From assembly GCA_022749755.1 (NCBI GenBank), contig CM040452.1, positions 8,512,350-8,576,349 of the forward strand: a DNA stretch of 64,000 nucleotides, written 5' to 3'. Each line of letters starts with the position of its first letter. Positions within the stretch are counted from its first letter, which is position 1. Source of the stretch: Azadirachta indica. Taxonomy: Eukaryota; Streptophyta; Magnoliopsida; Sapindales; Meliaceae. The position numbers were made by a program, and so were the translations under genes. Below the pieces are notes generated by a model. That model searched no databases and had not been told where the DNA came from. It saw nothing but the letters and a program-made list of their open reading frames with translations. Below are positions 1 to 13,081 of the stretch, in pieces.

Positions 1-420
1 GTCATATTTTGGATAGGAATCCATTTTATTTTAATACACGATATTTGCTTTAATGTGGGTATAACAATAGTATATACGTTCCTTCACTGACTAATGCAAT
101 CTTTAAAATATGGCCAATATCGATTATCATTCTTATTTTTTTGTGGAATTTTTTTAAATCGTGGGGCAGGCGGTTTCAAAAAATCAACAAGTATATGACA
201 AGTAACATCTAACAATATTCCATACCATCTAAATATAGTTTCACTTGAATATTGAATTCTTTTTTTAACTATTTTATTCCCAAATATATGACTAATGTGA
301 TAAAAAAACATAGTTACTAACTCAATTATTTACCCTTTTGAAGGACATATAATTGATTCAACACTTCACATAACTTCATAAATACATATTTTCTATCATA
401 AATTGTTGGTGACATTTTAT
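1..420 (-). pseudogene. PIF/Harbinger-type transposase remnant (HARBI1-like N-terminal part)
   Basis: Reading right to left, two neighbouring frames give a segment with FMKLCEVL, then HISHIFGNKIV, YSSETIFRWYGILLD, and finally NDNRYWPYFKDCI. This is the order seen in plant PIF/Harbinger (HARBI1-like) transposases just before the first catalytic Asp. The stretch where AIDGTH is expected is interrupted by a stop codon (around position 87), and a further frame break lies near 315-325. After the stop the frame still resembles the family (an ISCIK...IPIQNM segment), so the gene continues past the left edge of the window. Seen: the motif order and the breaks. Inferred: a dead transposase fragment. 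No terminal repeats can be seen because the element is cut by the window edge. Confidence 0.75.
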
Positions 421-429
421 TTTTATGAT

Positions 430-3119
430 CATTTAATACTTTTATTACAAATGAATAACATGAATAAAACGAAAATCGATATGGTATCTTCAAATTGTAC
501 TTAATGAAAGGATTTACATGTAATAAAACTTTGGTTTGCACCATTTTAGTAACTTATAGTCATCATCACTTTCATTAGTGCAACTACATGTCCTCACTAT
601 TATTATCACTTTCATAATATTCCATATTTGTAACAAATAAACATATGATAAAATTGTTATTGGTGGAAGAAAAAAGTACGTAAAATTCATAATTTACTAC
701 AATATAAATGAAAATAAAAAATTAAATAAAAATATATATATTAATTTCATTCAAACAATAATCTTTCGTAAAAAATAAAATAAACTAAATTAAAATAGTG
801 GTTATATGATAACATAATATGGAAGTAGAAAACTATTTCATTTGCTTAACCATTAAATTTAAAGGTCATAATCCCTAAGTGCAACAAATATATTCTATTT
901 TTCATTTTAAGAAAAAGTTTAGTCCCCAACATAAAAAGTTTGCTTTCTTTCGCAATCTCAAGCATGTTTCATAACATATCTATTACTTCTGTAATACTAC
1001 AACTGTCTTCGTACAATATCACATACGTACATGATCTAATTTTTTAGATAATTTAACTGTAGCTCTATCTCTTACTTGTACTACTTTTTTTTCTTTTCTT
1101 TCCATTATCTTATTGAAATGCTAAAAAAGTATTATTATTTATGTCAAAGTTAATATTCTCAAGTCCATTAAAATTATCTAAATCATTATTAAAGTTCTTC
1201 TTCTAACCATTAATATTATTATCATCATAATCTTATTCCTTAGATAATCTACCTCCACCATCATTTAGACAAAACCTATAGATGATGCCCATGCTATTTC
1301 TTATTCTTTTGTAACAACAACATCTTTGAACAAAATATATAACTGGTCAATGTGTTTCAATTCCCTTGAACAATATTTAAATGCTTTTAAAATCACCTAC
1401 GATAACGTAAAAATATTATATTTTCAAGGTTAGTCGAAATTACTAACATAACGTTTCTATTACAATATAAAATAAAAGTTTAAAATTGTAGTTTCAATTT
1501 TTTATTCCACCATTCATGGTTAGCATCAATTATTTCTTTCATATGTTCCCAATGTAGACTAATTTTATTTCGCAGCATTTTGTTCCAAACTTGCCAATAT
1601 CTCTTAAGAGAGTTTTACTTATTTTTTGATTACTTATGGTTGTAATTTTTACCTTAGATAGTAGCAAATTTAAAGATAACTTTTTTTCACCCAATCTTAT
1701 TCAAGTAACTATTTGGTTATTCTCTACCAACGTATCACTCCATTTTGCCTTTAATCTTTTTTTTTTTTTAATTTTCATCCATTATAGTTTCGATTCTAGA
1801 TAAATATTCATATATTAATCGAATATAAAAAATCAAAAATATAACCTAACGTGCAATAAACAAATAATATAAAATAGTTTTAAAAAATGCACATAATAGA
1901 AAGTTTGGAACAAGTTTTTGTCCCTAAACAAACAATATAAATCTAGTTCGTAAGAGGAGTACAAGTTTTTATCTTTAGACATTTTAAAATTAACTATTTA
2001 GGACAGTTATATTAATATTAACAATTATTCCTTTTCTTGTTTTATATTAAAGACTAAAATGGTGGTAAAATTTTAATATTATATTTGATAATATTATTTA
2101 TTTAAACATTATAATTCTAATTTGTCACCATTAATGCCAAAAAAAAACTATGTAGGTACCAAAAAAGAAAAGACGTAGAAAAAATATACAGAGAGAAGAA
2201 AACATGTAGCAAAAGGAAGGAAAGGCCGATGAGGGGAAATTTCATTCATATCTATGCTTTCAATTTTACATATTACAAATTAATAAAATTAAAAGTAAAA
2301 ATATAATTCAATATTTCGAAAAAATTATGGATATACAAAACTAATTTATTATTGTGACCAAAAAATTTAATGAATGTTTTTCATAAATAATTTAATTTTC
2401 ATCAACCATACCTATTAAAATCAACAAGATATAATTCCATTTAATAAAGATAAATTAATTGTTTATGAACTTAGATATAAAAGATGAACTAATCTTATGA
2501 AGTTTGTTGCAGAGACAATGGTTAATGATGATTTAATTATTATAACATAAAAAAACAGTTATATAGGATTTTTTTTATTATTGATTTGGTGGAATTTAAA
2601 AAAATAATATTGGGATATTTTTAACATTACATAAGTTTGAAAGAAGCTCCAAGAGAATTTGACTTATTCTCGTCGATATTTTTTAACTTTTTTAATCCAT
2701 AAAAAATCATTTTTCATGATAACTAAACGATATCAAAAAAGTTAAAAAAGACTTTTAACATTAAAAAAGTTTTTTTAGTTAATGAAAAAGTTAAAGTAGA
2801 TTATGTACTAAGCTATTATTTCTAAGCAAAATTCCTGATGGTTATTTCACCGTAGTGTGTCTAATTCTTCTACTTACTTAAAGAGTTGTGATCATAATAA
2901 GAATTGGAAATCTCTTTAATATATTATATAATCATGTTATAATTTTTTTCAGTAAAAACAAAACTAAATGATGCGACAACTAAAGTTGCTACTTCAAGCT
3001 AACACTTTTTGTTAGCCACTTTTTCGGAATATGTATAATTTTATTAATGTATATGACTTCTTTCATATAAAATTGACTATGAAATGAATAACCATAAGGT
3101 TTTTTTCTTAAGATGAAAT
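430..3119. other. AT-rich intergenic DNA, no gene recognised
   Basis: Long A/T runs with stop codons in all frames. I found no ORF with a recognisable domain, no clear terminal inverted repeats and no RNA gene. A short self-complementary purine/pyrimidine patch near 2690-2790 is low complexity only. Confidence 0.6.
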
Positions 3120-3730
3120 TCCTCCACAGTGATAAGATGATAACTTAAACATAATAACAATCTGATGATAACAACAATTTGGTAATAGTGACAACTAGTC
3201 ACATAAACAATCTCACAAACTAGTCATAAGGTTAAGTTAACAACCCAATAATATAGCTAAGGCAGCAACAAGATGACATCTAGCAAGCTAATCATGATGA
3301 TGAGGTGATAATTTAACAATATAGCTACAACAATGAGATAATAACTTAATGACCTAATCTTGATAATAACGTGGTAACCTAACTATCCAACCACAATGAC
3401 AACTTTAGTCATGTTGACAATTTGGTTGTCATAAAAACCTGGCAAGTTAGCATTGTGAAAAAGCGATTATTTATCAATCTAGACAAGATGACAACTTGGC
3501 AACTTAGATATATAAGGTGACAATTTATCAAGCGATGATAATTTAAATCACATGATAACCTTGCAAGCTAACCATAGGTCAGGGTGATAACCTGATAAAA
3601 TAGTTAAGGTGGCAAAATGACAAGCTAACAAGCTAGTCACAGGGACAAGAAAATAACCTAACAAATTAGTCGTGATGACAATGTGGTAACCTAGTTAATT
3701 AATTTGGATGAGAGCCTAGCAAACAGTTAC
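3120..3730. repeat. degenerate tandem array
   Basis: A loosely repeating block of roughly 35-45 bases. Its recurring words are GATAACxTAAC, AGCAAGCTAGTCA, GTGACAACxT and GATGATAACTT. At least a dozen diverged copies can be followed by eye. The same words reappear at 5947-5995 (AGCAAGCTAGTCACAGTGACAACCTCATCA), beyond the putative element at 3731-5940, which suggests that element interrupted the array. No coding potential. Too diverged to define a precise unit length by eye. Confidence 0.6.
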
Positions 3731-4447
3731 AGTACTACTGCAAAACAAGAAAAAAAGTACACTAAATAAAAGACAGTTTTCATCTTTTAAGACTGTTTAT
3801 TAAAAAAATTATCTTTAATTATAAATTACATACAACTAATATATATTTAGAGAATTATTTTAATAAAACTATCTTTAATTCGTAAAAATAAAATTGTAGA
3901 AGACAATTTTAATAAAACTTTCTTTGATTCTAAATAATAGAAAATTTTTTGTAAACTATCTTCTAAAATATATATTTAGAGGACTGTTTGTAAACCGTCT
4001 TTGTTGTTACAGTAATTTTGTTACATGGAGATATTTTATATTTTAACGTTATGACTAAAATTAATAAAAAGTTAATAAAATTAGATATTTATATTGTTTT
4101 GCAATTTTAAATGATAATGTTTAAGGTTACCATTTTAAATTTGTATAAAACAAAAAGAAATGTCTACTTCAACAAAAAAAGTTTGATTTTTAATTTGTAT
4201 ATCATAATTTATTGATATTTATATGTACAATTTGATTTCAATTTATACTAATGAGTACTTGTTAGCTCTTATTATTCTTGAGTTTGGGCAAATGAAGGTT
4301 GTTTGGTAGTAATTTCTGAGTAGAAATCTTTTTATATAATTTTAAGTGTATTTTGATGAAATTTGTTTGCAAATTCTACCAAAGAGGCTACTTTGCTAGC
4401 AACTTTTGTCAGTAATGAGTTTGCTAGCAACTTTATTTGCAAATTCT

Positions 4448-4545
4448 ACCAAATTACAAGTATTTAAATCAATATATACAACATAAATATCAAATTCATA
4501 TTATATTTATGTTGTGTATATTGATTTAAATACTGGCAATTTGGT
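4448..4545. repeat. near-perfect 43-bp inverted repeat (hairpin)
   Basis: Arms 4448-4490 and 4503-4545 are complementary at 40 of 43 positions around a 12-nt loop. The arm core is TATTTAAATCAATATA. Just upstream, two pairs of direct repeats (GCAAATTCTACCAAA and TTTGCTAGCAACTTT) lie about 35-70 bp apart. Either strand could form a stable stem if transcribed. It could be a small MITE core or a small-RNA precursor; the sequence alone does not decide. Confidence 0.7.
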
Positions 4546-5279
4546 CTATAAATTTAAATATTTTCCATTTCGTGTATGAATAACGAGAATTAAATGATAA
4601 AAGAATCTTGAATTTTAGTAGAATTATTGCTTATAAAAATTAATTTTACATTTGTTAACATAGGTATATTTTTATTTTATGTTTGTAATTCATTTTATAT
4701 TATAATTATATTGTATAAGTTAATATTTGTTCACAATCACAATTTAAATTTTTTTGAATGTACGAAGATATGTTTTAGTTTTTCATTTAAAATTTTATTA
4801 ACTTTTGTACATGATATATTTGTTAAATTTATTGAAAATTTAAGCAAGGTAAGACTATTATTTCCCTAATGATAGGTAATAAACTAGTTATCTATGACCT
4901 TAAACCTTCTCAAAATTATAAATTATACATTTTAAATATTGTATTGGACCATTGTTTGAGTTCTTGTATTTCAAAATTGATAAATGTTTTTTAATTAAAA
5001 TTGGAAACTATTGTCTAGTGTTGTACAATTTGTTGTATTTGTGAATGAGATCATTATGGTAAATTTTAGATTACTATTTAGTATTACATTTTAGATAATT
5101 TGATTATTATAAATTTCAATGTAGTCCAATGTTCAATTGACATTTATTATTAACAAAAACTATATTTTGAATATTTATTATTTATTTTAAATGTGATATA
5201 AAGCTAACAATCAATTAATAAATTAATATAAAAATCTAAAATTATTGTTAAAAAAACCAATAATAACCAATGTAAGGAA

Positions 5280-5700
5280 CCATAAATTTATGACATATAT
5301 GTCTTAATACATATTTCAAGTATTCTTGACACAAAAAATAAAAGTTATATTTATGATCAATAAATGTCAAGAGATTTTGATTTAAATTAAGTGTTATCAT
5401 TCGTGACACTAAACATATATCAAGAGTAATTGATTAAAAAAGATTCAATCATGCAACATCTTTTACCACATATTTCAAATATCATTACTTGTGACACCTA
5501 AAATCTGTCTAAATATTCACAAAACCTATATTGACGCAAAAATAAATGTTAAGAAAAATTTTCCTTGACGTAAATCTTGTGCTAAGATTTGACCACATCT
5601 CTTGACACAAATTTCAAATATTCTTGATAGTCACTACGTTGAGTCAAATATAAATGTCAAGAAAAATTATTACATGACATATATTGTTTTCTTATAATAA
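5280..5700. repeat. subterminal-type repeats with TTGACA/TGTCAA words
   Basis: Words such as CTTGACAC, AAATGTCAAGA, TTCAAGTATTCTTGACAC and CTTGACGTAAAT recur in both orientations at about 40-70 base spacing. A CACTACG word sits at about 5633. This is a second repeat family, distinct from the GACAGTTT/AAACCGTC words at the edges of the surrounding block, so it may be a nested element. No ORF. Confidence 0.4.
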
Positions 5701-5940
5701 GATTTTAACAACTGCGAGATATTGTTCTTTCATAAATTTAAGTACAGTTAAAAAATATCTTTTTATAAATTCAAATACCATTTAAAATGGTCTTTTTATA
5801 AGTTTAAAAAAGAGCCAAAACAATCTTTTTATTATAGAATAAAAGGATGGTTTTTAATATTAGAAGATATGTTAAAAGAAGACGATTTATAATATATTTT
5901 AAAAATACTTTTTAACTGTTTTAAATGTATAGTATTCTAA

Positions 5941-8142
5941 TAGAATAATTTAGCAAGCTAGTCACAGTGACAACCTCATCATAGTGATAACATTTTTTTA
6001 TAGAAATATTTAACATGCGTCTACTTGATAACTTCATAAATATTCGTGGTACAAGGAGTATTTTTATTGAAAGGTTGAGTAATAACAAGGCATAAACAAA
6101 GAGAAATTAAGGATAAAATATCCACCAAAATTATTAGATAATTTATTTTTATTTTTGTTATTTATTGCAAATATCAAAATAAGTCAACATTAATTTTCAT
6201 AAGATATGATTTCTTCCTCAAATCATTACTTTTGTTATTAGAGTACATAGTGATACTAGTGCTACTCCTTCAAAATACTTGTAAAATCTCCTTTATTTAT
6301 TTAGCGAATTAAAATAAATTAAACTAATAAAAAAATTTATAACACCTCATTAATTATAAAAATAATCCTCTAATTCCTTTACAAACCTTAGCATTCTCAA
6401 TTTTATTTTTATTGAAAATAAATAATTAATTTTTTTTCGTCATGCTCCACTAATTTGTAATAAAAATTCTAGTTCAATTCTAGATTGTGATTAATTTTTT
6501 TTTTTTTGTCATGATCAATTCTCTCTCTATGATTCTTTTCTTTATCAATTTAAAACTCTTATAAATTTGTTGAAGAATAAAAGCTTTTGAAAAGGAAAAA
6601 AGTTTACTATAAAAGTTAGTAAAAGTACTAAAATTTTTTTACACGTGTAATAGGTGTAAAAAATGTAAAATATAAACTAAATTAAATTCATGAGTTTAAT
6701 TAGCTATATCTTTTATTTAATTTTAACTAAGATTAAAATACTTTTTAAAATAAATTATGAATTATAATTGATTGGTGTCCAAATATTTGAGTTTGTTTTT
6801 TTGTCATAGTACTGCAATATGATAAAAGCATTAAAAGTGTTTTTCCACTATTTTAAACAATTTATTTACTAATTCATCATGATGTTTAGTGATATTATTA
6901 AATTCTTATTATAACCACATTACTCTAATATAAAAATAACTATATTTAATTTTTCTTTTAGAAATTTTGTCTTTTACTACAAATGGTTACTTCATTAAAA
7001 TTTTCTCCATTAATTCCATCAAATATCTATATTAGAACCAAAGTTATCTTTACTAATATACCTCATTTATCTTCAATTTTTAATAATTTGAATTTTTAAA
7101 ATACAGAAAAAATAATATAATTGTATTCATTTTTACATGAGACATTATAAGCAATGTAAAAATATTATATATTATTCTCATTTAAAATCTCAATATGATA
7201 TCTATTTTGATATATATATCTTTAAAGTTAAGCAAATTAATTTCTGCTAAATCTTTAAAATGAAAGGCATTATGAACATAATCTAGTTTCACTTGCTAAC
7301 AAAATTATGTCTCTTTCAAAGCTTTTAATCAAGTTTACAAAAGTTGATATGATATTTATATTAACTTTAATAATTTTCAAATCTAAGAAATAGATTTTAT
7401 TTTAAAAAATAGTGTAGTGGTTACACTGTCAGCTTTTGAAAGAAATAACTCATTTTTAAAGTTTATATCCTTTTTAAATTAATATACATTAGTAATCAAA
7501 ATAGTAAAATATAAATAATAAAATATACGGTGCAAAAAGTGTTATAAAAATAAAATACAAAAAATATAATAATTAACTCACAATAGTTATGAATATTGCC
7601 AATAAAGAAACATGAATATTAATAAAATAAATGTTATCAATAAAATAGTCTTAGTATTCTCATAAGACTTTATTAAATGTACATGATCAATACCATTTCA
7701 TACCATATTAATGACAAAATTTGTTAGTGGCTTAGTGTTCTTTCTATCATTTATATAATTTTCATAATTATTATATGTGTTTCCATTTATTTCTAGAAAT
7801 CATACGCAAATAAATATATATAATTCACAATTTGTCAATAAGCAAAAAAACATGAATTGAATTTTGATTATTTATACTCAAAATTTTAGTTGCAAAGATA
7901 ATTGAAATAAAGCTAATATGTTCTGTAATAAATATAAAATTAATCTTACAATTTCTTGAAGTCTTTACAACTTTACTTTAAGAAATTACATCTCTTTTAA
8001 TAATTGTATTAATGATAGAAAGAGAAATAGTAACTTTTAGTCTATTTTTTAAACTCCCTTGTAGAGCCTTTTAGGCATATGATATGAAAATATATTAAAA
8101 ATATATGCATATATTTATAGCTTAGGTTCTTATATAATATTT
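5941..8142. other. AT-rich intergenic DNA
   Basis: Begins with the leftover tandem-array unit (5947-5995) and continues as A/T-rich DNA without recognisable coding sequence, RNA gene or clear terminal repeats. Confidence 0.55.
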
Positions 8143-8577
8143 GGGCAATCTTCAATTTATCTTCAACAATTATTAACAATCATCAATGCGCCTTCAACTT
8201 TAATAGAAGTCCTTATTCCACCCCCATATATTAACTTTGACCATTAAATGTAATAGTTGACCATAGTTGACTCGAGCAAAAGACGATTTTACCTTTTGAA
8301 TAATTAAAATTCATTGTGAAATGACTAGAATGACCATATAAAAAGATAATATTTTTTTCTTTTCCCTTTTTGCTTCCTTCTCTATTTTTTTCTTTTCTTT
8401 TTTTTTCTCCTCTCTTTTCTATTTCTTTTCTTCCTTCTCTCTCCGTTGTTCTATTTGCTTTTTTCTTTCTTTTTTTATTTTTTGTTCATTATCCTTTATT
8501 ATTTTATAGTCAACTAAGAATGAAGAAAAATGACAGAAAGAAAAGAGAACAATGGAGAGAGAAGTAAGAAAAGAAAT

Positions 8578-8690
8578 GAGAAATTTACCAAAATAACCAC
8601 TATTTATACCCATTTAACAGAAATAACCACTGTTCATAATAATTTTAAAAAATGACTAACTGAAAAATTTTAGGATAAAATTGCCCCTTT
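8578..8690 (+). repeat. left terminal inverted repeat of the inner MULE
   Basis: Pairs with the reverse complement of 16988-17100 with scattered mismatches, mostly transitions. Shared words include AAATTTACCAAAATAAC, CTGTTCATAATAATT and GAAAAATTTTAGGA. Confidence 0.88.
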
Positions 8691-9289
8691 ACCATTCTTC
8701 CCCAAATCAAAATTTCCTAATTCACATTGCTCAATTTAGGAGTGTTCGAAAACATAAAATCCTAACACAAAATTGTTCCATGATTGAAACATTATGTGGC
8801 TCTCATTGACGGCAATTGTTGACGGACGTGTATGAGGGGAGAAGATCGGCATTAACGTCAACAAATATGAGGGTTGATTCCGGCTGCTTAACGACAATAA
8901 AAGCATTCCAAAAGTATGATTTCTAACTGATGTGTAGCATTTGATGTAGTTTTTTTGGTTAAATTAGCTTGATTAAGAAGTTAATAATCATTAATTAAAC
9001 TAAGTTATCAGAAAACATGGAAATTTTGTGTTGTTGGGATTGAACCAGTTTGAGATGCATCGTTTCGTGTACAAATGACCCTTTCGATCAAACACACACT
9101 TTGATCACAAACGCGAGCTTCGAGCAAGCATAGAAATACATATATGCAATTTCGTTCACTCATAAAAACTTCGAAACTTCATTAAATGCTAGGATGAATT
9201 ATGGATTTGTATATAGTTACTATGATTTATGTTAAATTTGTCCAAAAAATAGGAAATTTTCTAGCTTTAGGTATGGTTTCGATCACATG

Positions 9290-9800
9290 AACATCATAGT
9301 TTCGATCACACATCAATTTTTCTTTTTGATCGAAAGTTTGTTTCAAGTTTATTGAATATTTGATACTTTCGAGCACTTGTTATGCATACTTTTGAGTAAA
9401 ATGAAAAATTGAAATATGCTCAAACGTAAGTTTCGATTTTTCCAGCATATGTATGCAAATATGACTTACTTTCGAGCACAGCACATGAAAAAACAGATAT
9501 ATGATTGAAAGTAAGTTTCAATCCAGTATATCAATGCACTTGTGATTTACTTTCGAGCACTTGTTAGAGTACTTTCAAGTACATTAAAAAATTGATATAT
9601 GCTCGAAAGTAAGTTTCGATTTTTAGAACATATGTATGCAAATATGACTTACTTTCGAGCACATGAAAAAATTGATATGTGATTGAGAGTAAGTTTCAAT
9701 TCTTCCAGTATGCACTTAAATCTTTACTTTCGAGTAAGTTTCATGCAAATTTTCGAGCACATGGAAAAATTTATATGTGCTCGATAGTGAGTTTTGAGTT
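9290..9800. repeat. left subterminal repeat array, CTTTCGAGCA/TGCTCGAAAG
   Basis: More than ten copies of a TACTTTCGAGCAC / GTGCTCGAAAGTA-type word in both orientations. They are organised in a larger tandem repeat of about 183 bases: 9417-9599 and 9600-9782 align through AAGTAAGTTTCGATTTTT, CATATGTATGCAAATATGAC and TTACTTTCGAGCAC. It lies between the terminal repeat and the Ulp1-like gene. Confidence 0.8.
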
Positions 9801-9894
9801 TTCTAGAATGGTTTATTTTTTGTTTTGTTATTTGTATAGTTACTTTTGTTATTCTTATTTACTAATTGTTTTCCTATGTTTGGAACAGGTTAAA

Positions 9895-12800
9895 ATGGTT
9901 GTGAATGTGAATATTAAATTAAAAATTAAGAAAGCCGACCACTTTCCCAAGGTTGTGACATCTTTATTGCATATTTGGGTATTAAATAAAGTTCAAAAAA
10001 AGCTCACCTCAGCTTAACGTGAAATATTTCAAGGGATGTGTTTAGGTCACTTGTTGGACTTGAAGAAGATTTGTTGCACAAGGTTGTGACGGATGGAGCA
10101 GAGGATGAGATATGGTTTCTTGTTGGTGGTCATACTATCTAATTTTCTTATTTTGAGTTTAGGTTGATTATGGGATCAAGTTTCGGGCCTTATCCAAGCA
10201 ATACATAGGGAACAACAAGGCTAAAGAATGTGTATTTCAAAGGAGTGACTAGTATATCATTGAAGAATGCAAAGAAAGAGTTTGATGCTTTAAACTTTAG
10301 GCAGATTGATGATATGGATGCAATGAAGATATTGCTCTACATGTTGTTGGATTAGCTTTTACTTGGGCGAGATCAGCAATATCATTCGAATTTATAGTTA
10401 TTGGAGATAGTCGATGATTTGGACCAGTTCAATTGCTATCCATGGGGAGATATTGTATTCAAATATATATTCCCTTATCTGAGTAGAATGATGCGTGGGC
10501 AGTTAGCGACATATAGAAGAAAGGTCGTAGAAAAGAAGAAAACGGGTGAGAAGCATAAGAATAAGTATAACTATGAAGGATTTCCATTTGCATTTTAGGT
10601 CAGGTTTTAATCTCATTATTAATGCGTCGTTCTCATTATTAAATAGAATAAATAACATGAAATGAAAATGTTGTACTGAGGTTATAATTATTTAACTGCA
10701 AATAGATTTAGATATATAAGGCTATTTTTATGCCAGATCAGAGCTGAGGGTTCGCACTTCCTCTTATTTGTCTCCTATATTGAGGTGGGTAGTGAAGAGG
10801 AAGAATGCGTGTGATAAATACTTGAAGACATACATCTTCAGTGACAGCAATATTTAGTTTTCAATTGAAAAAATCAATAACAACATATAATATTAGGGTT
10901 GTATGCCTATCAATGGATTGTGTTTCTAATCATGACTAATGATATGTTATTTCTTATAGGCACCAGTTATGTTATTTATATTGGAGCCCACCTAGAATGA
11001 GAGGTAAAAGCCTTATGTCGCGTATTTGACCACGGACCAAGCGATTCAAGGTGAATACGAAAGCCATCTCTTCCCGTAGGCCCGTGCTGATCAATCGACA
11101 GAGGACTGCATCACTGAGGTTGCCTAGTCCATGGAAAGTATTTATGACTCTTTTAAATAAAAAAAAAAAGGATTACTGTCAATTTTTTACTCATTAATGT
11201 GTAATGTGTGCATGATTTTGAACATATTTTGTATGATATATTGCAGGATGTTGATCATCATAAGCGTTGCACACTGCCTATGCTAGTGAGCCAAAAAAAA
11301 AAGAGGGTAAGCATGTGTAAACACAATTAAGATATTTTATACACTATCATTATCAATATAATTTTTTTTTTACTTGTTGTAGTGTACACACTCTCGTACA
11401 AATACGCCACATAGATCACCTATTGCTAAGGACTTCGTTGATGCCCTTACATCATTGGAGCAACATCAGGACCTACATGAGCAAATCCTTTCCCTCTGTG
11501 CTGATTTTGTAGCCTTCACCTATAAGTAGGAGGAGAGATGGCACCATTATGAGGATAGTTACAGCGTTAGGACGAGTTGTTATGCTGACAAAAAGATTTC
11601 TTGACTATCTTGGTCAGGGAAATGAGCGACAAGATGTAGAGTGACACTGACAACGAGCCACAGGTGTGTTTCTTATATGTATATATCATTATTCTGCACT
11701 TTAAGAAGCTTGAGGCCTCACTTAAAGTGGCGATGGTAAACTGTTTTGTTTGATATTGTGGAGTTGGATGTTGTTAAGATGCTAGTGGCCCCAATTATGT
11801 TGTTTTTGTATAAAGTGCCTTAAAATTTTTAACATGTGTCTCATCGAGATTTTCTTGAATAAGGGGAAATTCTAGCCATTTTTCTACAAAAAATTTTGCA
11901 TAAATTGTACAAATGCATTACATTTGATCTCGTAGGCCAATGGCATAGGCGAGGTTAGTGTCTGTATCATTGATCAACCAAAAAAAGGTAAATTCAGTTG
12001 ATACGGATGGGAGTACAAGAGAAGTCGGTCACAATGAACCCCATATACGAATCTTTTCAAGAACTATGAGCCCTTAACACTAAGAGGGTGGCCACAATAC
12101 AGTCCAAACTATCAGATAAAATTCGATGCGGTCTTTCTGAAAGAGTTGTACACGGAGTATTTACAATAGATGGATACTTCGAATGTATTGATTGAGACCC
12201 GAATCATCATAGTGACACCAGATTGGATTACAAGTGTTGCGGCTGTCAGAAGATGGCTCTAGGACAACATAGGTGATGTAACTGAATGTTAAAATTTTAT
12301 CTTAAAAATTTATTATATTTTTAATCTTACGGGTTGCCTGGTTTGCAATATATTGACACTTATATGCAGCTGTTGGCGCACAGACAGGGGGCATGCTTTA
12401 CGCAAGTGTCGATGGACCATCGCATCTACATACCTCTATGTACATGAGACTTGCATAATAAATAATCAAGTTTTTATATGTTGTGTTTAATATATTAAAA
12501 ATTACATTAATATACTGGTTTATTATTTTAATTCTTTGTTTATATAGACCTTACTCCTCTATATGTGGGGGGAAGATTTAAAAGAGAACCTTGCATACAT
12601 ATTTTTCCCCCTTAAATTGATCTTGAGTCGCACGTAGAGGGTCAAAAAAGCACCGTGCACCGCTCTTGGTGGACTGTAGATGAGGTGTACTTTCCTATTT
12701 GTATTAGCTTCTGTCATTGGGTGGCATGCGTAATTCATTTTCATCGGAGGCATATTACGGTAAATGACTCGGCCCCTTCTGCGCATTCAGACCATGCGAT

Positions 12801-13081
12801 GATGGTGTTATGGCCTCTTTATTTGAGCTCATACCTTATTTGTTATAAGATGGAGGATTTTACAGCACGTGTACTGAGATTGATGACATAGATGAGCCAT
12901 TTACATATGTACGCCTAGTTGATGGCATGCCTCATCAGCAAATGTCGGGGGATTACGAGGTTTTCACATGCATGTATATATATTACTTAAGATTAGGCAA
13001 GCTTATAGATTTTTCGCTTACTGATGGATCATTTTTTAGAAGGAGGATTGCTTTTGAGTTGTGGCGGAGACAGTTATTATA
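9895..13081 (+). pseudogene. DUF1985 / Ulp1-type cysteine protease-like gene of the MULE, broken
   Basis: A decayed multi-exon gene. From 9895 a frame opens with KLTSA, then a stop (TAA, 10015). From about 10104 a DUF1985-like block reads DEIWFLVGGHTI, EFRLIMGSSFGPYPSNT, LDQFNCYPWGD and NYEGFPFAF (to 10598), with internal stops. The C-terminal C48 (Ulp1/SENP-like) peptidase region at 12650-13081 has VDEVYFPI, the catalytic-His context CHW and the Asp context VNDS, then DYEVFTCMYIYYLRLGK and FELWRRQ. In the family the Cys lies in a D-C-G context; here it is D-Y-E (Tyr codon 12954-12956), so the protease would be inactive even without the stops. Linker segments at 11400-12440 are diverged. Family knowledge: such proteases cleave SUMO-like modifiers; the role in MULEs is unknown. 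Confidence 0.8.

Larger units (their letters stand above)
3731..5940. mobile_element. possible non-autonomous CACTA-like element
   Basis: The left edge reads TACTACTGCAAAACA and the right edge, reverse-complemented, TACTATACATTTAAAACAG. These are weak terminal inverted repeats that resemble a CACTA terminus with the first C changed. Both subterminal regions are packed with short direct and inverted words such as AGACAGTTTT, AAACTATCTT, GACTGTTT and AAACCGTCTTT, as in CACTA subterminal regions. The same degenerate tandem array flanks both sides. No transposase is present and no convincing 3-bp target duplication was found. An unrelated repeat tract would be the main alternative. Confidence 0.4.

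Noticed and set aside
8370..8613. Overlapping 64-65 aa reading frames on both strands
   Set aside because: They lie in the pyrimidine/purine-rich arms of the fold-back element and consist of Phe/Ser/Leu or Lys/Glu/Arg runs; low complexity, no domain.
9679..10017. 112-aa frame starting in the subterminal array
   Set aside because: Only the last third (from about 9895) belongs to the DUF1985/Ulp1-like gene; the beginning is the repeat array and an intron-like segment ending TTTGGAACAG.
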